A stretch of 64,000 nt of DNA from Dehalococcoidia bacterium (GTDB lineage: Bacteria > Chloroflexota > Dehalococcoidia > DSTF01 > JACRBR01). This document shows positions 36,378-44,333 of the stretch, in pieces; positions within the stretch are counted from its first letter, which is position 1, and every line of letters starts with the position of its first letter. The stretch is taken from assembly GCA_021462855.1 (NCBI GenBank), contig JAJTXQ010000049.1:216743-280742 (forward strand), read 5' to 3'. A program made the position numbers and the translations under genes. The notes beneath the pieces were generated by a model. That model searched no databases. It saw only the letters and a program-made list of their open reading frames with translations, and was not told where the DNA came from.

Positions 36378-37880
36378 TCACGCCGGCGCGAAGATGTTCC
36401 GTCCGTCCTTGCCGCGTGCGACCGTGCCCTGCGTGCCCACCATTTCGCGCTTCGTCATCGACTCGAGGAGGCGCCGGTCGTCGGGCGTGTTGGCGATGAA
36501 GCGCGCGCCCGATTCTGTGCGGCCAATGATGATCGCGCGCTCCGGCGCGTCGCGGCCAAACAGCACGGTGTAGGTCTCGACGGTCGCCGGCCCGGCCGGT
36601 GTCTCATCGAGCGGCGGATGGGGCTCGGCGTCGACGCGCGCCTGGTCGGGCTTCGGGTCGCTGCGCGCCCACGGCCGCTCGGGCGGGCGGCATGAATAGA
36701 TGCCGATGGAGTGCTTCGTGACGTGCCAGCCGTTCGCCGTGACGAGACCAAAGGCGCCGCGGTCGCCGCGCAGGCGCTCGACCATGGATGCGATGCTGTG
36801 GCTCACGTAGTTATTGCCCGGGCCGCCGAAGTAGGGCAGGCCGCCGGTCACGGTCAGCGGGCGCGGGTCGTCGTGCGGGATGCCGAGCGCGTCGCGCGTG
36901 ATCTGGACGGCCGACGGGAAGCACGAGTACAGGTCGAAGTGGGCGATGTCGGCCACGGTGACGCCGGCCATCGCAAAGGCGCGCTGTCCGGCGGCGGCGA
37001 TTGCCGGCGAGGAGTGGTAGTCCACACGCTCGGTGATGAACCAGTGGTCGTTGGCGTCTCCGCAGCCATGCAGGTACACCCAGCGATCCTCCGGCACGCC
37101 GAGGCGCCGCGCCTCGCCGGCGCTCGTCATGAGGATCGCCGCACCCTGGTCGACATCGATGATCGAGTTCATGAACTTGGTGTACGGGAAGCCGATATAG
37201 CGGTTGTCCGTCGTCGGCGTGGCGATGGTGTGCGCGCCGCGCGCTTCGCGGAACCAGGCGTGCGGGTTGCCGGCGGCGACGGCGCTGAATGGCGCCATGA
37301 GTTCGCCGAGCGCGCGCTGGTGTTCCTCGATCGTGCGGCCGTAGTGCGCGCGGAGCGCGTTCTCGAACAGCGGGTAGATCTGCGCCGGCAGGGCGGCGCC
37401 GTGCGCGACTTCGTGCGGCGTCGAGCCGGGGCGCGTGTCGCCGACGTCGGGCGCCGGGTTGCCGCGCGGCGACCACGCGAGGTCGATGCCCTGCTGGCGG
37501 GCGCGGCGGGCGGAGTACACGGCGTCGGCGCCGGCGATGAGGACGAGGCTGGCGTCCCCGGCATGGATGGCGGCGGCCGCGTCGTTCACCATCCACTGCG
37601 GGCCGTTGCCGCCGACGGCGGTGTACAGCTGCTCGCGCGGGGCGACGGCGAGCGCGCGCGACAGGTCGTGCGCCGGCGCGCGCGACGGCCACGACAGGAC
37701 GTTGATCACGCGCAGCGAGTCCAGCGCGTGCAGGAGGTCGCCTGCGCCGGCATCGGCCTCGGCGGCGCGCGCGGCATCGGCCATGAGCGCGAGGGGCTCG
37801 CGCGGGCGCTCGGCGCCGGGACGCTGCGTCACCTGCCCGACGCCGATGATCACGGGCAGGAGGTCGTCGTTCTGTGGCAT
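36378..37880 (-). CDS. Thiolase-superfamily protein (acetyl-CoA acetyltransferase-like)
   Basis: A 500-residue protein resembling the long acetyl-CoA acetyltransferase-like family of lipid and acid catabolism. The first thiolase half runs from VIIGVGQVTQRPGAERPREP; the C-terminal part carries GGPGNNYVSHSIASMVERLR with the expected His. The segment that normally holds the nucleophilic Cys reads GGNGPQWMVNDAA here, so classical thiolysis is doubtful. ATG 37880 is preferred over GTG 37898; neither has a clear ribosome site. Confidence 0.85.
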   Translation of the reverse strand: MPQNDDLLPVIIGVGQVTQRPGAERPREPLALMADAARAAEADAGAGDLLHALDSLRVINVLSWPSRAPAHDLSRALAVAPREQLYTAVGGNGPQWMVNDAAAAIHAGDASLVLIAGADAVYSARRARQQGIDLAWSPRGNPAPDVGDTRPGSTPHEVAHGAALPAQIYPLFENALRAHYGRTIEEHQRALGELMAPFSAVAAGNPHAWFREARGAHTIATPTTDNRYIGFPYTKFMNSIIDVDQGAAILMTSAGEARRLGVPEDRWVYLHGCGDANDHWFITERVDYHSSPAIAAAGQRAFAMAGVTVADIAHFDLYSCFPSAVQITRDALGIPHDDPRPLTVTGGLPYFGGPGNNYVSHSIASMVERLRGDRGAFGLVTANGWHVTKHSIGIYSCRPPERPWARSDPKPDQARVDAEPHPPLDETPAGPATVETYTVLFGRDAPERAIIIGRTESGARFIANTPDDRRLLESMTKREMVGTQGTVARGKDGRNIFAPA

Positions 37881-37944
37881 TGCGCTGGAAGCAAACACCG
37901 CGCCGGGCCGGCGTGCAAGCGCGAGCGGCGGCGCGCGCGCGCGT

Positions 37945-37953
37945 TGTTATACT
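37945..37953 (+). promoter_or_regulatory. Extended -10 promoter of tRNA-Glu
   Basis: TGTTATACT is an extended -10 (TG-n-TATACT) ending 11 bases before the mature tRNA 5' end. No -35 is evident in the GC-only stretch upstream. Confidence 0.6.
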
Positions 37954-37964
37954 GCGTTCCGCGT

Positions 37965-38041
37965 GGCGCCATCGTCTAGAGGCCCAGGACGCCGCCCTTT
38001 CAAGGCGGAGATCGCGGGTTCGAATCCCGCTGGCGCTACCA
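37965..38041 (+). tRNA. tRNA-Glu (anticodon UUC)
   Basis: A 77-nt tRNA with encoded CCA at 38039-38041. The anticodon stem CCGCC/GGCGG holds the loop CTTTCAA with anticodon TTC at 37999-38001. The T arm shows GGTTCGAATCC. The acceptor stem pairs GGCGCCA with TGGCGCT, leaving a G-U first pair. The D arm CGTCTAGAGGCCCAGGACG is standard for bacterial tRNA-Glu. Confidence 0.97.
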
Positions 38042-38107
38042 TCTCCCCCTTCATCTCCGGCTCCGCCGCGAGCGGCGCCGATCGGACCGGCGGCCGGGCG
38101 GGCGCGC

Positions 38108-39382
38108 ATGCGTGACGTGACCGGCCAGCGATGGCCGCAGGCGATGCTGGCGGCGGCGATCGCGCTGCACGCCGCCATGCTCGTCTCGCTGTTTACCGGG
38201 TATCTGAACTTCCTGTTCGATGATGCGAGCCGGTTCTCGCGCGGGATCGACTTCTACGGCATCTACCAGGGCGGCACGTACGCGCTCGAAGGGCACACGA
38301 TCTATGACTGGGCGGTGGCCGACACCGTCCCGTATTCGACGCCGTACCGGTATCTGCCGTTCTTCGCTCACACGGTGGGGGCCGCGTTCAACGCGATCCC
38401 CGCGCGGGGGGCGTACTGGGTGTGGGTTGTCTGCATCGAGCTGATGGTTGCGGTCAACGCGTGGGGCGCGCTGCGGTTCACCGATGCGGGGAAGTGGCGA
38501 TACGCCGGGGCGGCGTGCTGGTACGCGTTCACGCCGCTCTACCTGGAGATCTACATGGGCCAGTGGTCGATCCTGATGGCGACGCTCACCTGGTGGACCG
38601 GCCTGCTGCTCGTGCGCGGGGCGCCCATCCGCGCCGCCGTGCCGTGGGTGGCGTCGCTGCTCGTGAAGACGAACAGCGCGCTGCTCGGGCCGCTGTGGCT
38701 GCGGCTCGGGCAGTGGCGCATGCTGGCCGTCGCCGCGGTGATCATCGTCCTGCTGAATGCGCCGTACTTCCTGTTCCGGCCCGACGACTGGGACACGTTC
38801 CTCCGGCTGAACTTCGGGAGCTACTACGGCGAGGAGGTCCGTGACCGGGCGGTCCTGACCATATCCGGCGACCTGAGCGGCAAGGCGTTCGTGCGCGCCG
38901 TCTGGTTCGCGGTCGATGGCCAGGCCGACCACGTGCCGCGCCTCGTCGAGCGGGCATACCTCGTCGCGATCGTCGGGGCGTCGCTCGCGGCGACATTCCT
39001 CCCGCGGCGGGTGGACGTGATCGCGCTGATTTCGGTGTGGACGTGCGTGTTCTTCCTTGGCTACCCCGCGTGGGAGCACCACTACGTGATGATGCTGCCG
39101 GCGCTCACCCTGCTCATCGTCGCACGCCCGGAGTACCGAACGGTTGCGCTCGTCGTGTTCGTCCTGTGCGCGTCGCCGACGCCCTACGCCCTCGGCGAGC
39201 TGGCGGCGGGCGACCATCCGCGCGACCCGTTGCTGAGCGATGAGAACTACTGGCCGGCGTGGGCCTCGGTGCTGCACCACGCCTCAAAGGCACTGCCGGT
39301 CGCGTGGCTGTGGGCGGTGCTGGCGCTCAGCCAGCTCGCGCCGGCGTGGCGCTCGCGGGTGGACAAGGCGCGCCCCGTGTAG
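38108..39382 (+). CDS. Polytopic membrane glycosyltransferase (GT87/DUF2029-like)
   Basis: A 424-residue protein with about ten hydrophobic segments, resembling the GT87 (DUF2029) polyprenol-phosphate-mannose-dependent transferases. Visible points are the short cytoplasmic start, an extracytoplasmic loop with SRGIDFYGIYQGGTYALEGH, the aromatic YTPLYLEIYMGQ-like segment (FTPLYLEIYMGQWS) and YPAWEHHYVMMLPAL near the C-terminus. It probably adds a sugar to envelope glycolipids or proteins; donor and acceptor are unknown. ATG 38108 follows tRNA-Glu by 66 bases with a poor ribosome site. Confidence 0.78.
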   Translation: MRDVTGQRWPQAMLAAAIALHAAMLVSLFTGYLNFLFDDASRFSRGIDFYGIYQGGTYALEGHTIYDWAVADTVPYSTPYRYLPFFAHTVGAAFNAIPARGAYWVWVVCIELMVAVNAWGALRFTDAGKWRYAGAACWYAFTPLYLEIYMGQWSILMATLTWWTGLLLVRGAPIRAAVPWVASLLVKTNSALLGPLWLRLGQWRMLAVAAVIIVLLNAPYFLFRPDDWDTFLRLNFGSYYGEEVRDRAVLTISGDLSGKAFVRAVWFAVDGQADHVPRLVERAYLVAIVGASLAATFLPRRVDVIALISVWTCVFFLGYPAWEHHYVMMLPALTLLIVARPEYRTVALVVFVLCASPTPYALGELAAGDHPRDPLLSDENYWPAWASVLHHASKALPVAWLWAVLALSQLAPAWRSRVDKARPV

Positions 39383-39509
39383 GCTCGCCGCCTGCGGGCA
39401 GGCTCTCTCCTCGCCGCTGGCCGTTGCGGATTCCGCATCGAGGGGAGTGGCGGCGGGGCGGGACTCGTGCGACGATGCTCTGCGCGCCTCGCGCTCGGGG
39501 AGGATCGCC

Positions 39510-40763
39510 ATGACATCGACACACGAGGGCGCGCCGGCGCCCGGGCTGCTGTACAACCCGTTCGACGTCGCATTTCGCGGCGACCCGTACCCGGTATACA
39601 AGCGGATGCGGGATGAGGCGCCCGCGTACCTGACCCCGCTCGGGTTCGTGATGCTCAGCCGGTATGCGGACTGCGTCGCGCTGCTGCGGCACCCGCTTGC
39701 GAGCAGCGATGCGACGAAGTCCGACGCGTTCGCCGCCGAGATGCGGCGGCAGGGCCGTGACCCGGTGGAGGCGGCGGCCGAGGCCCGGCGGCCGTTCCTG
39801 TTCATGGACCCGCCGGACCACACGCGCCTCCGCGGACTGGTCAGCAAGGCGTTCACGCCGCGCGTCATCGAAGGGCTGCGCCCGCGGATCGCGGCGATCG
39901 TCGACGAGCTGCTCGCGGCTTCGGCGCGCGAGGGCTCCATCGAGGTGATCGAGGATCTGGCGTACCCGCTGCCAGTGCGCATCATCTCGGAGATGCTCGG
40001 GGTGCCGGCGGAGGACCACGGCAAGTTCACCGCCTGGTCCCGGGTGATGGCGCGCAACCTCGACCCTGACGCGTTCGTCTCACCGGAGGAGTCGGAGCGG
40101 CGGCTGGCGGCCGTCGGCGCATTCTCGGAATACGTCGCCGGGATGATTGCGAAGCGGCGCGCCGACCCGGGCGACGACCTTGTCAGCGGGCTGATCGCGG
40201 CGGAGGACGAGGGCGCGAAGCTCACCGAGGTGGAGTTGATCTCCACGTGCATCCTGTTGCTGATCGCGGGCCACGAGACGACGGTCAGCCTGATCGGCAA
40301 CGGCACGCTGGCGCTGCTGCGGCATCCCGACCAGCTGGCGCTGCTGCGGGACGACCCGCTGCTGATCAGGAGCGCGGTCGAGGAGTTGCTGCGCTACGAC
40401 CCGCCGGTGCAGCTCACCGGCCGTAACGCGCTGGGGACGATCGAGCTCGAGAACGTGACGCTCGAGCGCGGCCAGCAGGCGGTCGTCCTGCTCGGCTCGG
40501 CGAACCGCGACGAGCGCCAGTTCGCCGGCGCCGAGGGTCTCGACATCCGGCGCGAGGACAACCGGCATGTCGCGTTCGGCATGGGGGTCCACTTCTGTCT
40601 TGGCGCGCCCCTGGCGCGCGTCGAGGGCGCGATCGCAATCGGTGCGCTGGCGTCGCGGCTCGTGCGCCCCGAACTCGCGGGCCCGCCGGTGTACAAGGAG
40701 AACATCACGCTGCGGGGGCTCGCTTCGCTGCCGGTGTCGTTCGGGGCCGTGCTGCCAGCCTAG
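39510..40763 (+). CDS. Cytochrome P450
   Basis: A 417-residue bacterial class I P450. The I-helix motif LLIAGHETTVS, the K-helix Glu-x-x-Arg (EELLRYDPP) and the heme-ligand loop FGMGVHFCLGAPLAR (Cys near residue 363) are intact. ATG 39510 follows GGGGAGG. Soluble ferredoxin-dependent P450s of this kind hydroxylate lipids, terpenoids or xenobiotics. No dedicated ferredoxin or reductase lies next to it. The following flavin oxygenase and hydrolases suggest a catabolic neighbourhood. Confidence 0.96.
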   Translation: MTSTHEGAPAPGLLYNPFDVAFRGDPYPVYKRMRDEAPAYLTPLGFVMLSRYADCVALLRHPLASSDATKSDAFAAEMRRQGRDPVEAAAEARRPFLFMDPPDHTRLRGLVSKAFTPRVIEGLRPRIAAIVDELLAASAREGSIEVIEDLAYPLPVRIISEMLGVPAEDHGKFTAWSRVMARNLDPDAFVSPEESERRLAAVGAFSEYVAGMIAKRRADPGDDLVSGLIAAEDEGAKLTEVELISTCILLLIAGHETTVSLIGNGTLALLRHPDQLALLRDDPLLIRSAVEELLRYDPPVQLTGRNALGTIELENVTLERGQQAVVLLGSANRDERQFAGAEGLDIRREDNRHVAFGMGVHFCLGAPLARVEGAIAIGALASRLVRPELAGPPVYKENITLRGLASLPVSFGAVLPA

Positions 40764-41242
40764 CCGAACGTGATGCGCGTGGCGCTGTTCACGAAATCGG
40801 CCTCGCGCCAGAGCAGCGCGCGGTCGGCGACGAAGCGGTACAGCGGATCACTCTCGGACGGCCGTAACCCGTACTTCGCCTCGTACGCGTCGAGCACGTC
40901 GGACATCGCGCGCGGATGCGCCCGTGCGACGCGCCCTTCGAGGATCACGACGTCGTCGCCGCTCTCGAGGTGGACGACGGCGTACGGGATCGCAGCGAGG
41001 TTGCGCGCCTTCACCGAGCGTGCGTCGGCGCCGAACCAGATCGCGTCGTCGTGCCACACGCCCCAGACCGGCGTCGCGTGCGCGCGGCCGTCGTCGCGGG
41101 CGGTGGCGATCCAGTAGTTGCGCGACGCCACGAGCTGCTCGCGCGCCCACTGCCAGGTGAGCGCCGCCGCGCCCGGCGCGCCGGTGATGCCGTAGCTCTC
41201 GGGCATGTGGGGGCGGTCGATGCGATGCGCGCGGTCGGTCAA
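40760..41242 (-). CDS. Pyridoxamine 5'-phosphate oxidase-family protein
   Basis: A 160-residue split-barrel flavin/F420-type protein with NYWIATARDDGRAHATPVWGVW, the AVVHLESGDDVVILEG strand and a C-terminal ITFG. TTG 41242 is chosen because GGAGG lies four bases upstream; the first ATG (41206) lacks a ribosome site. It is convergent with the P450 (4-base overlap) and divergent from the LLM gene. The enzymatic role is unknown. Confidence 0.85.
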   Translation of the reverse strand: MTDRAHRIDRPHMPESYGITGAPGAAALTWQWAREQLVASRNYWIATARDDGRAHATPVWGVWHDDAIWFGADARSVKARNLAAIPYAVVHLESGDDVVILEGRVARAHPRAMSDVLDAYEAKYGLRPSESDPLYRFVADRALLWREADFVNSATRITFG

Positions 41243-41351
41243 GCGTCCTCCGGCGGTTGGAAGGGCATCGTAGCGCAGATCGCCGCGCATTGACCGCGGC
41301 CGGTGCGCGGGGATACGATCGGGCTTCCTGCCTGGGGAGGAGGAAACCAGC

Positions 41352-42518
41352 GTGCGATTCTTCAGCTTCCATCTCGCGCCGTACCCTGCGTTGCCGGCGG
41401 ACTACGAAGGCCCGGCGTGGGTGACGTGCCCGAACGAACTCTTCGATCCGGCGATCGGCGCCGAAGTCTACAACCGCTACCTCGATGAGCTGGTCTACGC
41501 CGAGGAACTCGGGTTCGACGGCGTGTGCGTGAACGAGCATCACCAGAACGCGTACGGCATCATGCCGTCGCCGAACCTGATGGCCGCGATCCTCGCGCGG
41601 CAGACGGCGCGCGTGAAGATCGCGATCGTCGGCAACGCGCTGCCGCTGTACGACCCGCCGACGCGCGTCGCGGAGGAGTTCGCGATGATCGACAACATCT
41701 CCCGCGGCCGGTTGATCGCGGGGTTCGTCGTCGGCGGCGGGCCGGAGTACTACTCGTTCTCGATCAACCCGGCGCATGCCCGCGAGCGGTTCCAGGAAGC
41801 GCACGACATCATCATCAAGGCGTGGACGGAGCCGGGGCCGCAGGAGTACATCGGCAAGCACTACAAGTTGCGCTTCCTGAACACGTGGCCGCGGCCGTAC
41901 CAGCAGCCGCACCCGGAGGTGTGGATCCCCGGCGCGGGGTCGCTGGAGACGATGGAGTTCGTCGCGAAGCACCGCTACGCGTACATGGGCATCCCGTACT
42001 TCCACATGGACGTGTTCGACCGCAGCTTCCGCATGTTCCGCGAGGCGTGCGAGCGGGAGGGCTACCAGTACGACCCGAAGCAGGCGGGCTGGCTCGCGCC
42101 GATCTACGTCGCCGAGACCGACGAAGAGGCGCGCCGGCAGTACGAGGAGCACTGGTGGTACTTCACGAAGCGGCTCCTGCCCGGGATCAACATCAATCCG
42201 CCGGGCTACACATCGTTGCGGTCGATGGAGAACATCATGAAGGGCGTCGGGTCGTTCGCGCTGAGCCTGCGCGACTGGCAGGAGGTGGTTGACGGCGAGT
42301 ACGCGATCGTCGGGTCGCCCTCGACCGTGCTCGAGAAGCTCGAGAGGAACCTCGCACGGCTCGGGACGGGGAACCTGCTCGGCCTGTTTCAGCTGGGGAC
42401 GCTGCCGGCCGGCCTGACGCGGCGCAACCTCGAGCTGTTTGCGACGGAGGTCATGCCGAAGCTCCGCGCGCGCTTTCCCGATGGCAAGCCGATGCTCGAA
42501 GCGAGCGGTGTGGCATGA
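41352..42518 (+). CDS. LLM-class flavin-dependent monooxygenase
   Basis: A 388-residue luciferase-like TIM-barrel enzyme using reduced FMN or F420. It opens with MRFFSFHLAPYP, has the EHHQNAYGIMPSPNLMAAIL substrate/flavin region, RGRLIAGFVVGGGPEY and the late GSPSTVLEKLERNLARLGTG. The GTG start follows a strong GGGGAGGAGG. Its stop overlaps the next hydrolase by four bases. The pairing of an LLM oxygenase with two alpha/beta hydrolases suggests oxygenative cleavage followed by hydrolysis of an ester, lactone or ketone, with the substrate unknown. Confidence 0.93.
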   Translation: MRFFSFHLAPYPALPADYEGPAWVTCPNELFDPAIGAEVYNRYLDELVYAEELGFDGVCVNEHHQNAYGIMPSPNLMAAILARQTARVKIAIVGNALPLYDPPTRVAEEFAMIDNISRGRLIAGFVVGGGPEYYSFSINPAHARERFQEAHDIIIKAWTEPGPQEYIGKHYKLRFLNTWPRPYQQPHPEVWIPGAGSLETMEFVAKHRYAYMGIPYFHMDVFDRSFRMFREACEREGYQYDPKQAGWLAPIYVAETDEEARRQYEEHWWYFTKRLLPGININPPGYTSLRSMENIMKGVGSFALSLRDWQEVVDGEYAIVGSPSTVLEKLERNLARLGTGNLLGLFQLGTLPAGLTRRNLELFATEVMPKLRARFPDGKPMLEASGVA

Positions 42519-43333
42519 CGACGACGATGCTCGCCGCCGATTACATCGATACGCACGTTGGGAAGGCGGAGGTCCGGCGCGGCGGCGCGGGGGCGCCGCT
42601 CGTCTACCTGCACTCGGCGTCGGGAGAAGGCGCCGGGCTGCCGTTCCTCGACGAGCTTGCGCGCGGGCATGACGTCATCGCGCCGATGTTTCCGGGGTTC
42701 GGTGCGTCGGAGGGCATCGAACAGATCGATGACATGGAGGACGCCGTCTTCCACCTCCTCGACCTGTTCGAGCGGCTCGGGCTCGAAGCGCCTGCCGTCG
42801 CCGGCATGTCGCTCGGCGGCTGGATGGCCGCGGAGATCGCGACGCGCTACCCGGAACGCGTGTCGCAGCTCGTGCTGATCAACGCGGCGGGACTGTACAT
42901 CAAGGGCGCGGAGATCAAGGACATCTTCGGCCGGTCGCCAGGTGAGATGGCGCGCGACATGTTCGCCGACCTGCGGCACCCGATGGCGGCGATGATGCTC
43001 GAGCTGGACCGCATGGTGCGCGAGGGTGGGTCGCGTTTCGTGCTGCCGTTCGAGGCGATGAAGCCGCAACTCCAGACGATGGCGGCGACGGCGCGGCTCG
43101 GCTGGGACCCGTACCTGCACAACCCGAAGCTGCGGAAACGGCTTCATCGCATCACCGCGCCGACGCTGGTCGTGCGGGCGGCGCAAGACACGCTGATCCC
43201 GGCCGCGCACGCCGAGACGTATGCGCGCGAAATCCCGGGCGCGCGGCTGGCCGAGTTGCCGGACGCGGCGCATCTCGCCGCGATCGAGCGGCCGGCCGAG
43301 CTGGCGGCGCTGATCGCGCGATTCCTGGCATGA
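42515..43333 (+). CDS. Alpha/beta-hydrolase (MhpC-like)
   Basis: A 272-residue alpha/beta hydrolase. The nucleophile elbow is GMSLGGW (Ser near residue 97), the acid region is in TLVVRAAQDTLIP and the His is in PDAAHLAAIERP. The oxyanion side reads LVYLHSASGEGAGLPFLDEL. It overlaps both its neighbours by four bases, so it forms a three-gene operon with the LLM oxygenase and the next esterase. C-C bond, ester or lactone hydrolysis are all possible. Confidence 0.93.
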   Translation: MTTTMLAADYIDTHVGKAEVRRGGAGAPLVYLHSASGEGAGLPFLDELARGHDVIAPMFPGFGASEGIEQIDDMEDAVFHLLDLFERLGLEAPAVAGMSLGGWMAAEIATRYPERVSQLVLINAAGLYIKGAEIKDIFGRSPGEMARDMFADLRHPMAAMMLELDRMVREGGSRFVLPFEAMKPQLQTMAATARLGWDPYLHNPKLRKRLHRITAPTLVVRAAQDTLIPAAHAETYAREIPGARLAELPDAAHLAAIERPAELAALIARFLA

Positions 43334-44292
43334 TTTCGGCGGACGACCTGCGGCCCGCCGCGCCGCCCGAGGTGCAGGCGGTGATGCAGCAGCTGCGCGC
43401 CGCGCGGCAGGGCGGCGCGGGCCGCGCGATAGACCCGCTGGCGATGCAGGCCGCGGACATGGCGAGCGCGGCGTGGTTCAACCACGGCGAGCCTGCGACG
43501 CCGGAAGCGCGCGAGGTCACGATCCCGGCCGGCGGTGGCGTGCGCGCGCTCGTGTTCGCGCCGGACGGCGGCGCGTCGCACGGGTCGCCGGTGCTGTTGT
43601 ACATGCACGGCGGCGCGTTCATCGTCTGGAGCCCGGAGGTGTTGGCGGCGGTCACGCGGGCGATCGCGACGAAGTCCGGCGTGGTCGTCGTCAGCATCGA
43701 CTACCGGCGGGCGCCACAGCACACGCATCCATCGGCGCTCGACGACACCGTCGCGGCGTACCGCTGGCTGCGCGAACACGCCGCGGCCGTCGGCGGCGAC
43801 CCGCGACGGGTTGCCATCGGCGGCGATTCGGCGGGGGCGATGCTCGCCGCGGGAGCGGTCCACCGCCTGCGCGACGAGGGCGGCGTGCCGCCGGAGGCGA
43901 TGGTGCTCATCTGCGCGTGGCTCGACATGGCGATGGACTCGCCGTCGTTTCGCGCGCTCGGGCCGGACGACCCGCTGATCGACGACACGATCATGCGGTT
44001 CGCGCGGTCGTGCTACGCACCGGACCCGGCGTCCTGGGCGCACCCGTACGTCAGTCCGCTGCTTGGCGACGTGTCGTCGCTCCCGCCGGCGTGTGTCGTC
44101 GCGGCGGGCCTGGACCCGTTGTTCGACGAGGCGCGCATGTTCGCCGGAAGGATGCGCGCCGCCGGGCGGGTCGTCGCGCTGCACGAGCACGCGGGCATGC
44201 TGCACGACTTCGTGCTGTTTCCGACGATCGAGCGGCGGCATCGTGCTACGGATCAAATCGCCGCGTTCCTGCGCGAGCATCTCGCTGGTTGA
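43330..44292 (+). CDS. Alpha/beta-hydrolase, hormone-sensitive-lipase (GDXG) family
   Basis: A 320-residue esterase of the HSL family. HGGAF (near residue 93) supplies the oxyanion hole, GGDSAGA (Ser near 167) is the GDXG nucleophile motif, and the Asp and His follow in AAGLDPLFDEAR and EHAGMLHDF. Such enzymes hydrolyse short-chain acyl esters. It is the last gene of the LLM operon. Confidence 0.95.
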   Translation: MISADDLRPAAPPEVQAVMQQLRAARQGGAGRAIDPLAMQAADMASAAWFNHGEPATPEAREVTIPAGGGVRALVFAPDGGASHGSPVLLYMHGGAFIVWSPEVLAAVTRAIATKSGVVVVSIDYRRAPQHTHPSALDDTVAAYRWLREHAAAVGGDPRRVAIGGDSAGAMLAAGAVHRLRDEGGVPPEAMVLICAWLDMAMDSPSFRALGPDDPLIDDTIMRFARSCYAPDPASWAHPYVSPLLGDVSSLPPACVVAAGLDPLFDEARMFAGRMRAAGRVVALHEHAGMLHDFVLFPTIERRHRATDQIAAFLREHLAG

Positions 44293-44299
44293 CGGAACG

Positions 44300-44328
44300 T
44301 TGACGCCGTGATCGGCGCTCCATAGACT
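44300..44328 (+). promoter_or_regulatory. Sigma-70-type promoter of the mutase gene, leaderless
   Basis: TTGACG (44300-44305), 17 bases, TAGACT (44323-44328). Only five bases separate the -10 from the ATG, so transcription should begin at or next to the start codon. Confidence 0.75.
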
Positions 44329-44333
44329 GCGGC

